Below, one piece after another: positions 23,471-35,159 of a DNA stretch of 64,000 nucleotides; the stretch's first letter is position 1, and each line of letters begins with the position of its first letter. This DNA comes from Costus lasius (lineage: Eukaryota; Streptophyta; Magnoliopsida; Zingiberales; Costaceae). The translations under genes were made by a program, and so were the position numbers. The stretch covers positions 11,426,001-11,490,000 of the forward strand of contig CM050453.2 in assembly GCA_027563935.2 (NCBI GenBank). The letters run 5' to 3'. The notes beneath the pieces were generated by a model that was given only the letters and a program-made list of their open reading frames with translations, was not told where the DNA came from and did not search any database.

Positions 23471-24280
23471 GCGCTTGATACCATAACAATGTTTATGATC
23501 AATGCCATAAAATTGTTTTGTATGCAGCTGAAGAACACAAAACTATATGAAATCCAGTGTATGCTCTGAAGCATTGCAGTGTACAAAAACGCAATTTAAA
23601 GCATGTATGACACTATCACGCGCCTGTATATGTTACTTCATAATAGGTGAATGAGTTCTGGTATCTGAATAATTGTTGAGGTAAATTTCGCACCTGTGTA
23701 TGTTACTTAACAGAGGGCGAAATGTTATACACGATTTATGAAACAACTATCAATTAGTTCTACTCAAAAAGACCCAAAATAAGAAAAACCCTAATTTAAA
23801 ACTACACGTTAAGAACAAGTATCAACACTTGGCAGTACCATTCATTAGAAAGGACGGAAACCTAACCAAGTTATATTCGGACCGCGGTCCAAATAAACCA
23901 AGAATGAAAAATAAGATCAGAGAACTTACGATGATGAAATCGAAAAGAAGAGGCAACACGTGATCTTAAGAACAAGGGCAACAAGCATGCAACGCACACT
24001 TGTAACTCCGATCGTAGAGATACAAAACCAAATCATAAACAAAAGAAGGTTAGAAGAATTTGATGAAGAAATTTGGAAAATTATGAATAATCCATAGCTC
24101 ACCATTTTCCAAGTGACCCTTCGTGCACCTCTTCGCTGGCGCTCGGTCGGGCGATGGCTAGCGGCCGCAGCTAGAAAGCGACGGAAGAGAGGTTTTTTCC
24201 TCCGTGGGCAAGGCTTTTTTTGTCATTGTAGATCTGAACCGTCCAATGATTTACCATAATAAATATTGAACGGCCTAGAC

Positions 24281-24283
<3 letters not shown>
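23471..24283 (-). repeat. Segment X, copy 3
   Basis: Reverse-complement copy of 12,121-12,961, parallel to the copy at 37,377-38,210. It leads directly to the TA repeat and then to the upstream block of the functional CPP gene. Confidence 0.65.

Positions 24284-24369
<86 letters not shown>
24284..24369. repeat. (TA)n microsatellite
   Basis: About 86 bases of uninterrupted TA. The equivalent places at 12,130 and 38,200 have only a few TA steps (CTCTCTACATATATAATAC), so the expansion is private to this copy. Confidence 0.95.
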
Positions 24370-24374
<5 letters not shown>

Positions 24375-24483
24375 CTTATTTTGCATAAATACTATATATT
24401 TTGTATTTATTTATAAATATTTATATGTTTATTTATATATTAAATAACTTTCACCGGCTCCTTTTATTTTGTATTATTAATTA

Positions 24484-24690
24484 TTTTAGTCGGTGAAGCG
24501 GCTAGTTCGACGCCTTCCGAGGCAATCTGGACATGACCGCCGGCTACAACAGTGGCCGACGCAAGGAAGATGGAGGAGGAGGGCGAGAGTGGATGAAGTT
24601 GACAACAACGTTCCAACCACCCACCCGCACCATCGGAACACCGTGGGAACTCCGCCGACAACGTCTGACGAGAGATTTAGGGCCAATTTG
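24484..24690 (+). promoter_or_regulatory. Distal upstream block of the CPP gene
   Basis: From GTCGGTGAAGCGGCTAG to GACGAGAGATTTAGGG it matches the most distal part of the CPP upstream copies in both arms (11,345-11,506 and 38,824-38,995). The MITE present in the arms is absent here. Downstream it is followed by sequence unlike the copies, so the functional gene lacks the GGCCCA- and TTTCGAAA-bearing proximal block that the copies keep. Confidence 0.55.
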
Positions 24691-24819
24691 GGATTGCAGT
24701 GCAGGTGCTGCTGTTACAGGTGCTACTATTGCAGTGTTGTAAGGTTAGAAACAGTATTATTTACTGTTAAAATACTGTAGATTGCTGGTAGAAGAAGTAT
24801 TATAATATTATTAAGCAAA

Positions 24820-25170
24820 AAATTATATAATAATTTATATATTTTTATATATTTATATGTTTATATATATTTTTATTTATATATATTTTTATATTTTTTA
24901 TACGTTTATATATGTTTTTATATATTTTTATATGTTTTTATATATATTTATATCCTTTGATATATTTTTATATGTTTTTATATATATTTATATGTTTTTT
25001 TATATATTTTTATATATATTAATATGTTTTTAAAAGTTTTTATATGTTTTTATATATTTTTATATGATTTTATAAGTTTTTATATGTTTTTATATATTTT
25101 TATATGATTTTATAAGTTTTTATATGATTTTATATATTTTTATATAATTTTATATTAACTTTTGTACAGA
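24820..25170. repeat. AT minisatellite upstream of CPP
   Basis: Degenerate repeats of about 20 bases built from TATATTTTTATATGTTTTTA. It lies between the distal block and the leader of the CPP gene and is found nowhere else in the window. Confidence 0.85.
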
Positions 25171-25370
25171 GAGTGTTAGTTAGTTTAACTGGTAAGAATT
25201 TTAGTTGTTGATAACAAAATTTACACGTGTAAATATGAATTACCACGGCCGCATCTTTTTCTTTATTGCGATTGCGTTGCCGCCGTCGACCGATTCTCAC
25301 TCCCTATATATTTGGTTTATATCGCAAACTGTTCGAGAGATTCAAGCTTTCAATATTTCGTTGTGCCGAG

Positions 25371-27524
25371 ATGGAGACGCCGGAGCGAGCCACGCTTGAG
25401 GGGAAGCCACCCTCTTCGCTCTGGGTAATTCCACGTTTCATCTCATTTTCGATTGATCCTTCTTCTTCTTCGAGTATCTTTTCTTCTGAAACGCTATTAT
25501 TCCTAGTTTTATTAGTTCATGGGATTGTTTATTGTGAGAGCGAGAAATTGCTAATGCTATTGCTTTTTGGGATTGTTTAATGTCTGAGCTGAGCGATTGT
25601 CGAGTTTTTTTTATGGTATTTCGTTACATCCGTTAACCATCTCACGTTGCCTTTTAACCTGTTTACTTTTTTTAGGATTATCAACTATTTTGTAATTCTT
25701 TGCTTTTCGTTTTGCAGGATTCACCAACTTTCGCATTCATGAATAATTTGTCTCCCATCGTGCCTATGGAGGCAATAGATTCACCAGACATTGCCAGAAT
25801 GTTTCGGATGACACATACGAAACCTCTCTCGATTCAAGAAAGTGAAAAACGGCGAAGGATTTTGTTTGCCGCGGAGGCAGAGATTCAGGAAAACGTAATC
25901 TCTATTTATTCTGCTATGAAACCAGAGGCCCATGAGGGAGAGGGCGAGAAAGCCAGAAATAATTTTGAGTTGACTGGTGGCTCTATTGATCCATTTACTT
26001 CAGCAATGCCAATAGTCGAGGGGAACAATCTGACAAAATCCTTGTCCATGGATAAAGATTTATGCCCCACTGAAACTGAAGTTGAATGTCAGATTATCGA
26101 TTGTGATGCTCAAAAGGACTCCACAATCCGTATCATTGAGGAGTCGAGTCAAGAGAGTCCGAAGAAGAAAAGGTATGCCGCATATATTGTCAACTGTTCC
26201 TGATTGTTGTTATCTCTTTTTTTTTTTTTCTCACTCCTCTCTAACAAAGAAACCTTATGATTCAGACTCAAGACAGAAAATGGAGCGGAGAGTGACGGAT
26301 GCAAACGTTGCAAGTGCAAGAAGTCAAAATGCCTGAAACTGTGAGCCTCCTTCACTTCATCTCAACCTTCTGCAATAATTGGTCCAAATTAGTTGTATTG
26401 CACTTTTGGGGTTGACATGGTAACATTGTCTTGTCTACAGATACTGCGAGTGCTTTGCTGCGGGGCTTTACTGTATGGAGCCTTGTTCGTGTGAAGGGTG
26501 TTTCAATAAACCCATTCACAAGGAAATAATCCATTCTGCTCGTAAGAAGATTGAGGCTCGCAATCCACTTGCGTTTGCCACAAAACTGATTGGAGATCAT
26601 CAAGTTTCATGCCTCGAGGGTGATGATCATATGACTCCTGCCTCAGCACCGCATAGGCAAGGTTGCAATTGCAAAAAATCAAGCTGCTCGAAGAAATATT
26701 GTGAATGCTATCAGGTACCGTGTTAATCACAAACCACTACCTTTTACAACAAGGATTAGTATGATATTGACGTGCTCTTTTCAGGCTGGTGTTGGATGCT
26801 CAGTCTACTGCAGATGTGCAGAGTGCAAAAACTCATTTGGAAGAAGAGATGGTAAATATCATCATCTTTTCTCCTTTGAAAAAAAAAACATTATAAATTC
26901 ACAAGGATAGTGAAACAAGGGAAGGCAGGCTTTACAACTAGAAATATAGAATATTTCGTGCATAACTTGTTTATTCTGGCCTTACAAATGCATGCTTTGA
27001 TATTCTGTCAGGTTTCAAAGAAATTGAAATAAAAGCTTCTCCTGAGGTGGGAAGTGGTAGACAGATGATTAATAGTCAGATTGGGCATCAGTCTTTTGAA
27101 AATGCTTTGCCCATCGAACCATTACAAAGTAACAGGTGAAATACTTTAGTTTCAATATCTAATATTTTAGCATTCACTCAATCTCCCCCACATGTGGCAA
27201 CTAAAGTTCATTGCTTTCAGGCCAGATGGAATGTTTTCAAGTGCAATGGCTCCACAATCTACTTGGCTCTCCGTTGGAGGTTTACCTGGATTTTATGCTC
27301 CTAACATGTTCTGGAAGCCTGAAATGGTTCTGCCTCAACTAATCTCAGATAATAATTTCACCACCATTGGCGAAGTTGATGGCATTTCAGGTATTCTGAG
27401 ACCCACTCCTCCATCCACCACCGGTGTTAAGACAGTTTCCCCTAATCGTAAGAGAGTTCACCCCCTACATAATGACAGTGGATTGATGCCACCAACTTGT
27501 AAAAGTTTCAGGAAACTGCCATGA
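25371..27524 (+). CDS. TCX: CPP/TSO1-like CXC-domain transcription factor
   Basis: Seven coding exons: 25,371-25,424; 25,718-26,172; 26,266-26,340; 26,441-26,714; 26,785-26,851; 27,012-27,135; 27,221-27,524. All have GT-AG borders and the phases add up to 450 codons plus stop. The N-terminus has [14 protein letters not shown], the conserved CPP-family motif. First CXC domain about 182-221 ([19 protein letters not shown]), short conserved linker (FNKPIH, RNPLAFA), second CXC about 270-310 ([30 protein letters not shown]). Such proteins are nuclear, bind Zn2+ through the cysteines and bind TTYGAA sites; plant members act in DREAM-type complexes and in cell division and flower development. The part between the N-terminal motif and CXC1 is short compared with TSO1-class members, giving 450 aa rather than 600-700. 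The start is supported by exact repetition of exon 1 in all copies. The upstream region is rearranged. Confidence 0.95.
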
Positions 27525-28303
27525 AAGCCTATTGTGATGCATTTTCTGAATTGCATCTAGCAAACAATAGAAGCAACTCCTAATTGGTCGACTGCCAGAC
27601 AACATAAGAGTGATGCGGCCATCAATTGGCCGCTGCTAATGTTTAGCACAGGAGAATGTTTGATAAATAAGTCTGCGTTTGTAATTTACAAATAAGATTT
27701 TATGCTTTATTTAATAAGGTGGAATTGTAATTTTTTTCATTCTTTTCGTGACTGTAAATATACTTAGTGAACATTCTTGGCCAAGTGATTTGAGTGCTTG
27801 GGCCGTAGACGTGGCAAATTCATAGATGAATTTTTCTAGTGTTATTAATAAAAGAATTGTTATGTACAATTTATGCCTCGTGTGTTTAGTGTTTACCCAA
27901 ACATGACTTGAATGCTTGAGCCGGAGTCGTGGCATAAATATCAGATAGGTGCATTATGAGACAATAATCATGCAGTGGCAGCACAGTGTGATAGAAAATA
28001 GAGAGCATGTTCAATAATAAAATAAATAGTTATCTCATGCTTAAACATTTTCTAGTTAATGAAAACTTCATTAAGGATGACTATGAACCCAACAAAATTT
28101 ATATAGAAGACCAAAAGCTAGAGTACGAGAGCATTATGCATAGAGTTAACAGAAAATTAACATGGCTCACCGCTCACCAATTTAATTTGATAAAAAGCAA
28201 GTTTGGATTGAGCATAACTCGATCAACTCATTTAGGACCCAAAATTGGTTAGATCAAATTGAATCATAAATGAGGTGACCCAGACAAACTACTATAATAT
28301 ATA
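27525..28303 (+). other. CPP 3' region, no further gene
   Basis: 3' UTR and flank. Two related stretches (GTGCTTGGGCCGTAGACGTGGC near 27,795 and GAATGCTTGAGCCGGAGTCGTGGC near 27,910) form a diverged local duplication, in part. Short frames at 27,711-27,935 and 28,007-28,252 have no recognisable features. Confidence 0.5.
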
Positions 28304-28895
28304 TGTTGGAATAAAATTAAAAAAAAATAATTAATTTTTTTAATTGAAATAAGTATTACCTATTAAATTATTAATAGGTAACGTTTTCTTTCTTTTTTTT
28401 CCTTTAATGCAGCCGATTGTCATCAATTTAATTCAATTTTGGAAAGTGAATTAAATCCTTTGATTAGCTTTTATTTTCCTGCACAACGTTAACAATGTTA
28501 ACGTTGGATTTGGGTTGTTGGACTTTGCCTATTAGAAAGAAATAAGTCTCGACTAGTTTGGTTAACAAGTCTAAGCCGAGAGCTTTGACAAGCTTTTCTT
28601 CATCTTCTCTTGATTTTCTTCTTTGATTCTTTGGTTTTCTTCTGCTCAATTGCTAAAAGGGAGTCTAGTCATCTTCTCCACGGTTGTGACCCGCAGGAGG
28701 AGTATCCCGGTCGTATCCTAGGTGTTTAGTTCGGAATCAACTCGCATGAGAGCCTGAAACTTTCACCTAAGAACAGCGTATCGCGCTTCTGGGTTTTTCA
28801 TTCTTAAACTTTTCTTTTATTTTCTACAAATTAATATTATATAAAAGTATGTGAAATTATTATTTAAAATAAATTCTTGAAAATTCTCCACAACA
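28304..28895 (+). repeat. Copia 5' LTR
   Basis: Same length and ends as 34,568-35,159, with visible substitutions between them, more than an element inserted very recently would show. The matching LTR is missing from the left copy. Confidence 0.92.
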
Positions 28896-29187
28896 ATCTT
28901 AGGTGAAAGTTTCGCATGCTAGTTTATTGTTTAAAAATTTGCATGCTACTTTACTCTTATTGTTAATTGGAACTTCTCTCGGAAAATAATTATTCTGTGG
29001 AAAAAAAAATTTACGAGAACAAATACTTCTGTTCATTTGGTCATGAGAAAAATTTAAAATTTTCATAATATACATTTTTTACATAATGTGTAATTTAATT
29101 AAATTAATAATGTTTAAAATAATTCTTATTTTTGAGAATTTTTTTATGCAGATAAACAAATTTCTTATTCCCTTTAAAACAAAAATG

Positions 29188-29760
29188 ACATTAGAAGATA
29201 ACTTTAAATCTGAAAAATTTAATGGAGTTGGTTTTCCCCAATGGCAAGAGCAATTAGAAGCATGGTTAATTTCACTAGGACTAATTGCTGCCTTAGGAAA
29301 AATTCTACCTTTCCTTCTTCTTCTTCTTCTTCTTCTTCTAAATCACCTGAGGAAATTGAATACCTTTGTAGGTTTCATATCCTCTCTTGTCTAAGTGATA
29401 ATTTATATGAAAAATATAGAAAATATAAAATTGCAAAAGAAATTTGGAATGCATAAGAAGATACCACCTAAGAGATCTTGAAGGTGCAATAAGATTTACT
29501 GCATCTGATTGCAACTCCTATATGATGGTGGATCATATTCCTATAAATGATCAAATTCATGTTTTTCAAAACATGATTCATGAAACTCATAGGAATGGAA
29601 CCACCTTTAGTGAATCCTACCAAATTTCTTGCCTCTTAGACAAACTTCCCCCTTCTTGGTCCAAATTTGGATAAGATATTAGGAGATCTCAAGCTTATAT
29701 TTCTCTTAGATCTGTAATTTAATCCATACGAATTGAAGATCAATATAGAACAAGAGAATT
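29188..29760 (+). pseudogene. Copia gag remnant
   Basis: Begins MTLEDNFKSEKFNGVGFPQW, a typical copia gag start. It shifts frame at a TTC-repeat (poly-serine, about 29,310-29,338), shifts again near 29,455 and has a stop after DKLPPSWSKFG. The UBN2-like core (VFQNMIHETHRNGTTFSE...) is recognisable. It then joins the integrase region by deletion at ATTAATTCCTAAAATGAATTC. Confidence 0.85.
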
Positions 29761-30466
29761 AATTCCTAAAATGAATTCTAAATTAAATTTAAAATGTGAA
29801 GTTTATGCTAAAGCTAAACAACCAAGAAAGCCTTTTAAATCAATTGAATCTAGAAATACACAAATTCTAGATTTAATTCATAGTGATATTTGTGATTTAA
29901 CATCAACTCCAACTAGGGGAGGAAATAAATATTTTGTAACTTTTATAGATGACTTTTCAAGATTTTGTTACACCTACTTAATTAAAACTAAAGTTGAAGT
30001 TTTAAGTAAATTTAAAATTTTTAAAGCTGAAGTTGAAAATCAACAAGATAAAAAGATTGAAATAATTAGATCAGATAGTGGAGGTGAATATGTTTCTAAT
30101 GAATTTGCTTTGTTCTGTCAAGAACATGGTATAATTCATCAAGTTACACCTCCTTATTCACCTCAATCTAATGGTGTAGTTGAAAGAAAAAATAGAACTC
30201 TTCTGGACATGGTTAACTCCATGATGTTAAGTTCTGGGGTACCTTAAAATCTTTAGGGAGAAGCATTGTTGTCCTCATGTTTCATTCTTAATAGAATCCC
30301 TTTAAAAGATAAAGAGGTTACACCTTATGAACTTTGGAAGGGTTATAAGCCAAGGCTTAATTTCCTTCGAATGTGGGGGTGCCTTGTAAAGGTTAATCTA
30401 CCTGAACCTAAAAAGAGAAAATTAGGTCCTAAAATCATAGATGCAATCTTAGTTGATTACTCCTTA

Positions 30467-30494
30467 GATAGTAACACCAGATGGTGTTACTATC
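30467..30494. repeat. Short perfect palindrome (repair scar)
   Basis: GATAGTAACACC, a 4-base loop AGAT, then the exact reverse complement GGTGTTACTATC. It is followed within 30 bases by a repeat of upstream sequence (ATCATAGATGCAATCTTA). The left copia copy has the undisturbed coding sequence here. Confidence 0.85.
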
Positions 30495-31991
30495 TGGTGT
30501 GTTTCCATCATAGATGCAATCTTAATTAATTCAGAAGTACCTAAAATTTCTAATAATATACTAATTAAATCAAAAGATGCTTCTTTCTTTGAAAATATTT
30601 TTCCTTTTAAAAATAAAATTTCATCTTCTATTCAAACAAACTCTAATCAACCTTCAACTTCTTCAACACCTTTAGTAACCAATCCTAGTCAACCTTCTGA
30701 ACCCAAAAGGAGTCAAAGAGTTAGAATTGAAAAGAACTTTGGTGATGACTTTATTAAATATTTAATTGAAGACACACCAAGTACTTATCAAGATGCTATT
30801 AACTCTCCTGATGCTCCTTTCTGGAAGGAGGCAATTCATAGTGAGATGGAATCAATCCTAAGAAATCATACTTGGATTCTCACTGACTTACCTCATGGAA
30901 ACAAACCTTTAGGATGCAAATGGATTTTTAAAAAGAAGTTAAGAACTGATGGATCTGTAGAAAAGTATAAGGTGCGTTTAGTAGTTCAAGGCTTTGGTCA
31001 AAAGGCCGGAATTGACTACTTTGATACTTATGCATCTGTTGCAAGAATAACTACTATAAGAGTTATACTTGCATATGCTTCCATCCATAAACTGTTTGTA
31101 CACCAGATGGATGTAAAGACTGCTTTTCTATATAGAGATCTTGAAGAAGAAATTTATATGAACCAACCAAAAGGATTTATTTCTCCTGATAATAAAAATG
31201 AAGTTTGCAAACTGTTAAGGTCTTTATATGGACTTAAACAAGCAACTAAACAATGGCATAAAAACTTTGATAAAATAATTCTTTCTTTTGGTTTTCAAAT
31301 AAATGAATCTGATAATTGCTTATATATTAAAAAGATTGATGAGAATAAATTTATCATCTTATGTCTATATGTAGATGATATTCTCATCTTAGCTCCTAAC
31401 TTAGATTTAATAACTGAAATTAAATCTTTTCTTTCAGATAACTTTGATATGAAAGATTTAGGAGAAGCAGATGTCATTTTAGGAATGAAAATAATAAAAT
31501 AATCAAATACATTAACTTTATCTCAATCTCATTACACAAATAAAATCATAGGAAAATTTGGATTTTCTGAATGCTCTTATCTTTCTACTCCTTATGATCC
31601 TAGTGTTCCATTAGAAAAGAATAATGGAAAATCTATAAATCAAGAAAAATATGCTCAATGTATAGGATCACTCTTATACCTTTCAAATAGGACAAGACCT
31701 GACATAGCCTATGCAGTATCTAGGTTAAGTAGATATACTAGTAATCCTAGTAAATCTCATTGGAATGCTCTAGATAGAGTATTCAGATATCTTAAGGGCA
31801 TAATTTCATATGGTTTGAAATTTACTGGATTCCCTTATGTATTAGAAGGTTTCAGTGATGCCAATTGGATATCTGATTCCAATGATATTAAATCTACTTC
31901 AAGATATGTGTTCATATTAGGTAGAAGTGTTATCACATAGCAATCTTCTAAACAATCTATTATTACTAGGAGCATCATGTAAGCAGAATTA

Positions 31992-33638
31992 TGTTGGGGT
32001 ATGCCCTTAAGGCTAATGTTTGAGGCCTTTGGGATTGTAATAGTATCATGTAATAAACTGTTGTGTTTATAAAGGCATGGTTATTATTCAGGTTGTTACC
32101 TTGTCTGCTATAATAAGTGTACTTCTGAATAATGTCTCAAAGCTGTTCAGCTGGGCTGACATGCTCTTTGTCCTTAGTCGAGATATCTTGGTGAACATGA
32201 GACAGCCTTGATATGATTGAGACTAATATGTGTGCTAATCTTATAGGATGCTTCGAGCATGGAATAAGATGTAGACTCATGGGTACATTGGATGTACTGG
32301 ACAGACCCTACTGGGATATTCCATTGCTTGTCACAATGTGAATGATCCTTATAAGCAGCAAGTGGCACATGTCCTTTGACTTGAGATCACTTGTGTTTCT
32401 AAATGATGATTGTCATTGTTTTGAGGTAGTTCAATATCATTTGAAACATAATGATTATAGACTATCTTGGATGGTGAGCTTGAGTCAGGTTAGGGCTCTT
32501 GTGATAGATAAAGGATTGCCGTCTCCTTGTTTAAGGAGTGTGATGTTCTAAAGGGCCCCCCCTATATGAGATGATTGAGATAGTGTATGGCCATACCCAG
32601 ATGACTATGTTCATCTGATCTAATCATGCTCATCATATTGGAGTTACAAGCTTGACCCGCTTGTCCAATAAGAACATCCAGTGGCAAAGGACACATGTAT
32701 GCCAAGTGAGTTGATTCACACTTGTGCTGTGGTTTGGGTGGAGTCTTGGAAGACTCTTTCCTTTATATCGGGAGACAGTGATGTGTTGCTAGATACCCCT
32801 CACTGATCGTGATAACGTAAGTTATCGTTACCGACATTTAGAGGAAACCCTCAGGGTCGCACAATTTGATGATATGGCTTACTTAAGTCAGATCGTGTGG
32901 ACTGAACTGTTTAGACTCAGTTTAAACGAGTTCAGACTCTGATTGTAAGTGAGATCTAGTCTGATCATGTTTGATTGATTGGGGCTTGAGATCGGTAAGC
33001 TTCGATCGAGAGTTTGGATGCTAGATCATAGAGATCAAGAGCATCAAGAGATGAATGGTTAGATCTTGAACCATTTGGTTCAAAGAGATCTAGACCATGG
33101 CTTGGGCTGGTTTAATGAACCGAATTGGGTTGAACCTAATTGACTTGAACCGGTTCACATGGGTGAACGTATGGTTCAAGGTGTAAAGGCTTGTTGGGCG
33201 GTTTTTCCTTCAAGTGAGCGCATGGCTTGAAAACCTTCCATTTATGGAAGTGTAACGCCATGACTTGATTGGAGAAGGCTTAACGCAAATCGGTTTTACG
33301 GAATTGTCATCTTCGTTGGACGAAAGAGGATTCTTGGAGACGGTAGCTCTCGGCCAAGCGCATCTCAACACACGACAAGGACATTGGGATCTCTTGCTAG
33401 CACAAGGAAGATCCTAAAGGGTAGCCACCCCTCATCTTGTGTGTGAACTTGAAGAGGAGACCTACTTTGATCTCTTGCTTCCAAGCCGCCACCCTCTTCA
33501 TGGCTTTGGTATGAGTTCTCATAACTTCAAGTTGATCATATAGTTATCATATTCGATCTTGTTTAGAAACCCTTTTCGCCATGCTTGTTAGAATCGCAAG
33601 TTTAGGGTTTCTCCCCCTTTGAACTAGGGGTTCCTTCA
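31992..33638 (+). mobile_element. Solo LTR nested in copia
   Basis: 1,647 bp, starts TGTTGGGGTATGCCCTTAAG and ends GGGGTTCCTTCA, flanked by the 5-bp duplication AATTA (31,987-31,991 and 33,639-33,643). The undisturbed site is seen in the left arm near 16,697. No coding sequence, primer site or second LTR. The TGTTGGGGTATGCCC start is of a type known from plant copia LTRs, which I recall rather than verify. It inserted after the arms were duplicated. Confidence 0.9.
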
Positions 33639-34567
33639 AATTAGTGGCTTTGGATACCACTTGTATAGAAGCTGAATGGCTTAAAAACTTAATTTCTTCT
33701 CTTCCATTCTCTTCTGCTCCTTTAGCTCCTATCTCTGTTTATTGTGATTCACAAGCAGTGATAGAATTTTGTAAAAAGAAACTAATAAATACTAAAATGA
33801 TTTACCTTATAAAACTAGACAAAAGTCTATTAGATGGTTGGATTCACATGGAGTTGTAGCTCTTTCTTTTGTAAAGACTGAGCACAACATAGCCGATGGC
33901 TTGACCAAAGGCTTGCCTAGGACAAAGATCCTAGAAGTATCGAGAGGAATGAGAATTAGACTGTAAATAGGCCTTTCAGCGGTGGGAACCCAACCTCTGT
34001 GATAGGAGATCCCTTGAAGGAGGTTCAATGTGGTAATAACAAGCTGATTGACTGGCTAATAAGCACTTTAAAAAAATAAAACTATAAAACACTATGGTGT
34101 ATAAAATTTGATGTGATAGAATTGATACTCTATACTCCCATTCCTGAGGATAGATTTGTGTTTATATTGTAGAGGAAATAAAAACTTCCCAAAGTAGTTA
34201 ATTACCATGAGATGAGCCTCTACACTCATCCCTTGCAGGGAACTTCCTATATGAGAGAGTCCGTATACGGTCGCTGCTGAGGACATAGACAACCCTCAGA
34301 AGCTTTCATAAAGATACATGCGCACGACCAAAAATGCACAACCCTGCGATCAGACATACCCTATATTACGTGTGGATTTGTTCTAATCTGGGTCAAAAGA
34401 AATTAGTTCAAGACTAGTTCACTGTTTTTCCTTTAGATGAAAATATTTTCACTAAGTAAAGGTTATGCCTTTAAGTGCACTTTACTGACCGCATGATATA
34501 AGTATTGACCAGCAATTTATTTTTTCTTAAATTTATTTATATTATTTTTTTTAATTTTGTGGGGGAT

Positions 34568-35159
34568 TGTTGGAATAAAATTAAAAAATATTTTAATTGA
34601 TTTTTTAATTGAAATAAGCGCTAGCTATTAAATTATTAATAGCTAACGTTTCCTTTCATTTTTTCCTTTAATGCAGCCGATTGCTATCAATTTAATTCAA
34701 TTTTGGAAAGTGAATTAAATGCTTTGATTGACTTTTATTTTCCTGCACAACGTTAACAATGTTAACGTTGGATTTGGGTAGTTGGACTTTGCCTATTAGA
34801 AGGAAATATGTCTCAACTATTTTGGTTAACAAGTCTAAGCCGAGAGCTTTGACAAGCTTTTCTTCATCTTCTCTTGATTTTCTTCTTTGGTTCTTTGGTT
34901 TTCTTTTGCTCAATTGCTGAAAGGGAGTCTAGTCATCTTCTCCACAGTTGTGACCCGTAGGAAGAGTATCCCGGTCGTATCCTGGGTATTCAGTTCGGAA
35001 TCAACTCGCACTAAAACCCGAAACTTTCACCTAAGAATAGCGTATCGCGCTTCCGGGTTTTTCATTCTTAAACTTTTCTTTTATTTTCTGCAAATTAACA
35101 TTATATAAAAGTATGCAAAATTATTATTTAAAATAAATTCTTGAAAATTCTCCACAACA
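34568..35159 (+). repeat. Copia 3' LTR
   Basis: Preceded by the polypurine tract GTGGGGGAT and paired with 28,304-28,895. Much closer to the left-arm LTR (15,181-15,772) than to its own 5' LTR, as expected if the arms arose by duplication. Confidence 0.92.

Larger units (their letters stand above)
29771..33966 (+). pseudogene. Copia pol remnant, right copy, split by solo LTR
   Basis: Integrase (RSDSGGEY, ERKNRTL), then the same interruption after SSGVP as the left copy. A private scar lies at 30,467-30,530. The reverse transcriptase has QMDVKTAFL, LYGLKQAT and YVDDIL, with an intact FDMKDLGEADVILGM but a private stop in the next codons (IIK then TAA, where the left copy has IIKSSN). The rest runs to the solo LTR at 31,992 and RNase H resumes at 33,644 with a frame break near 33,810. 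Not functional. Confidence 0.9.
28304..35159 (+). mobile_element. Ty1/copia element with both LTRs, right copy
   Basis: 5' LTR 28,304-28,895 and 3' LTR 34,568-35,159, both 592 bp, TGTTGG...CAACA. Flanks are ATATA (28,299-28,303) and ATACA (35,160-35,164), a 5-bp target duplication with one mismatch. Gag and pol lie on the plus strand but are broken. A stretch between gag and the integrase (present at 18,906-19,235 in the left copy) is deleted. A 1,647-bp solo LTR is nested in the RNase H region. No clear primer-binding site is visible after the 5' LTR. Confidence 0.93.

Noticed and set aside
24171..24386. 71-codon frame across the TA repeat
   Set aside because: Mostly (IY)n encoded by the microsatellite.
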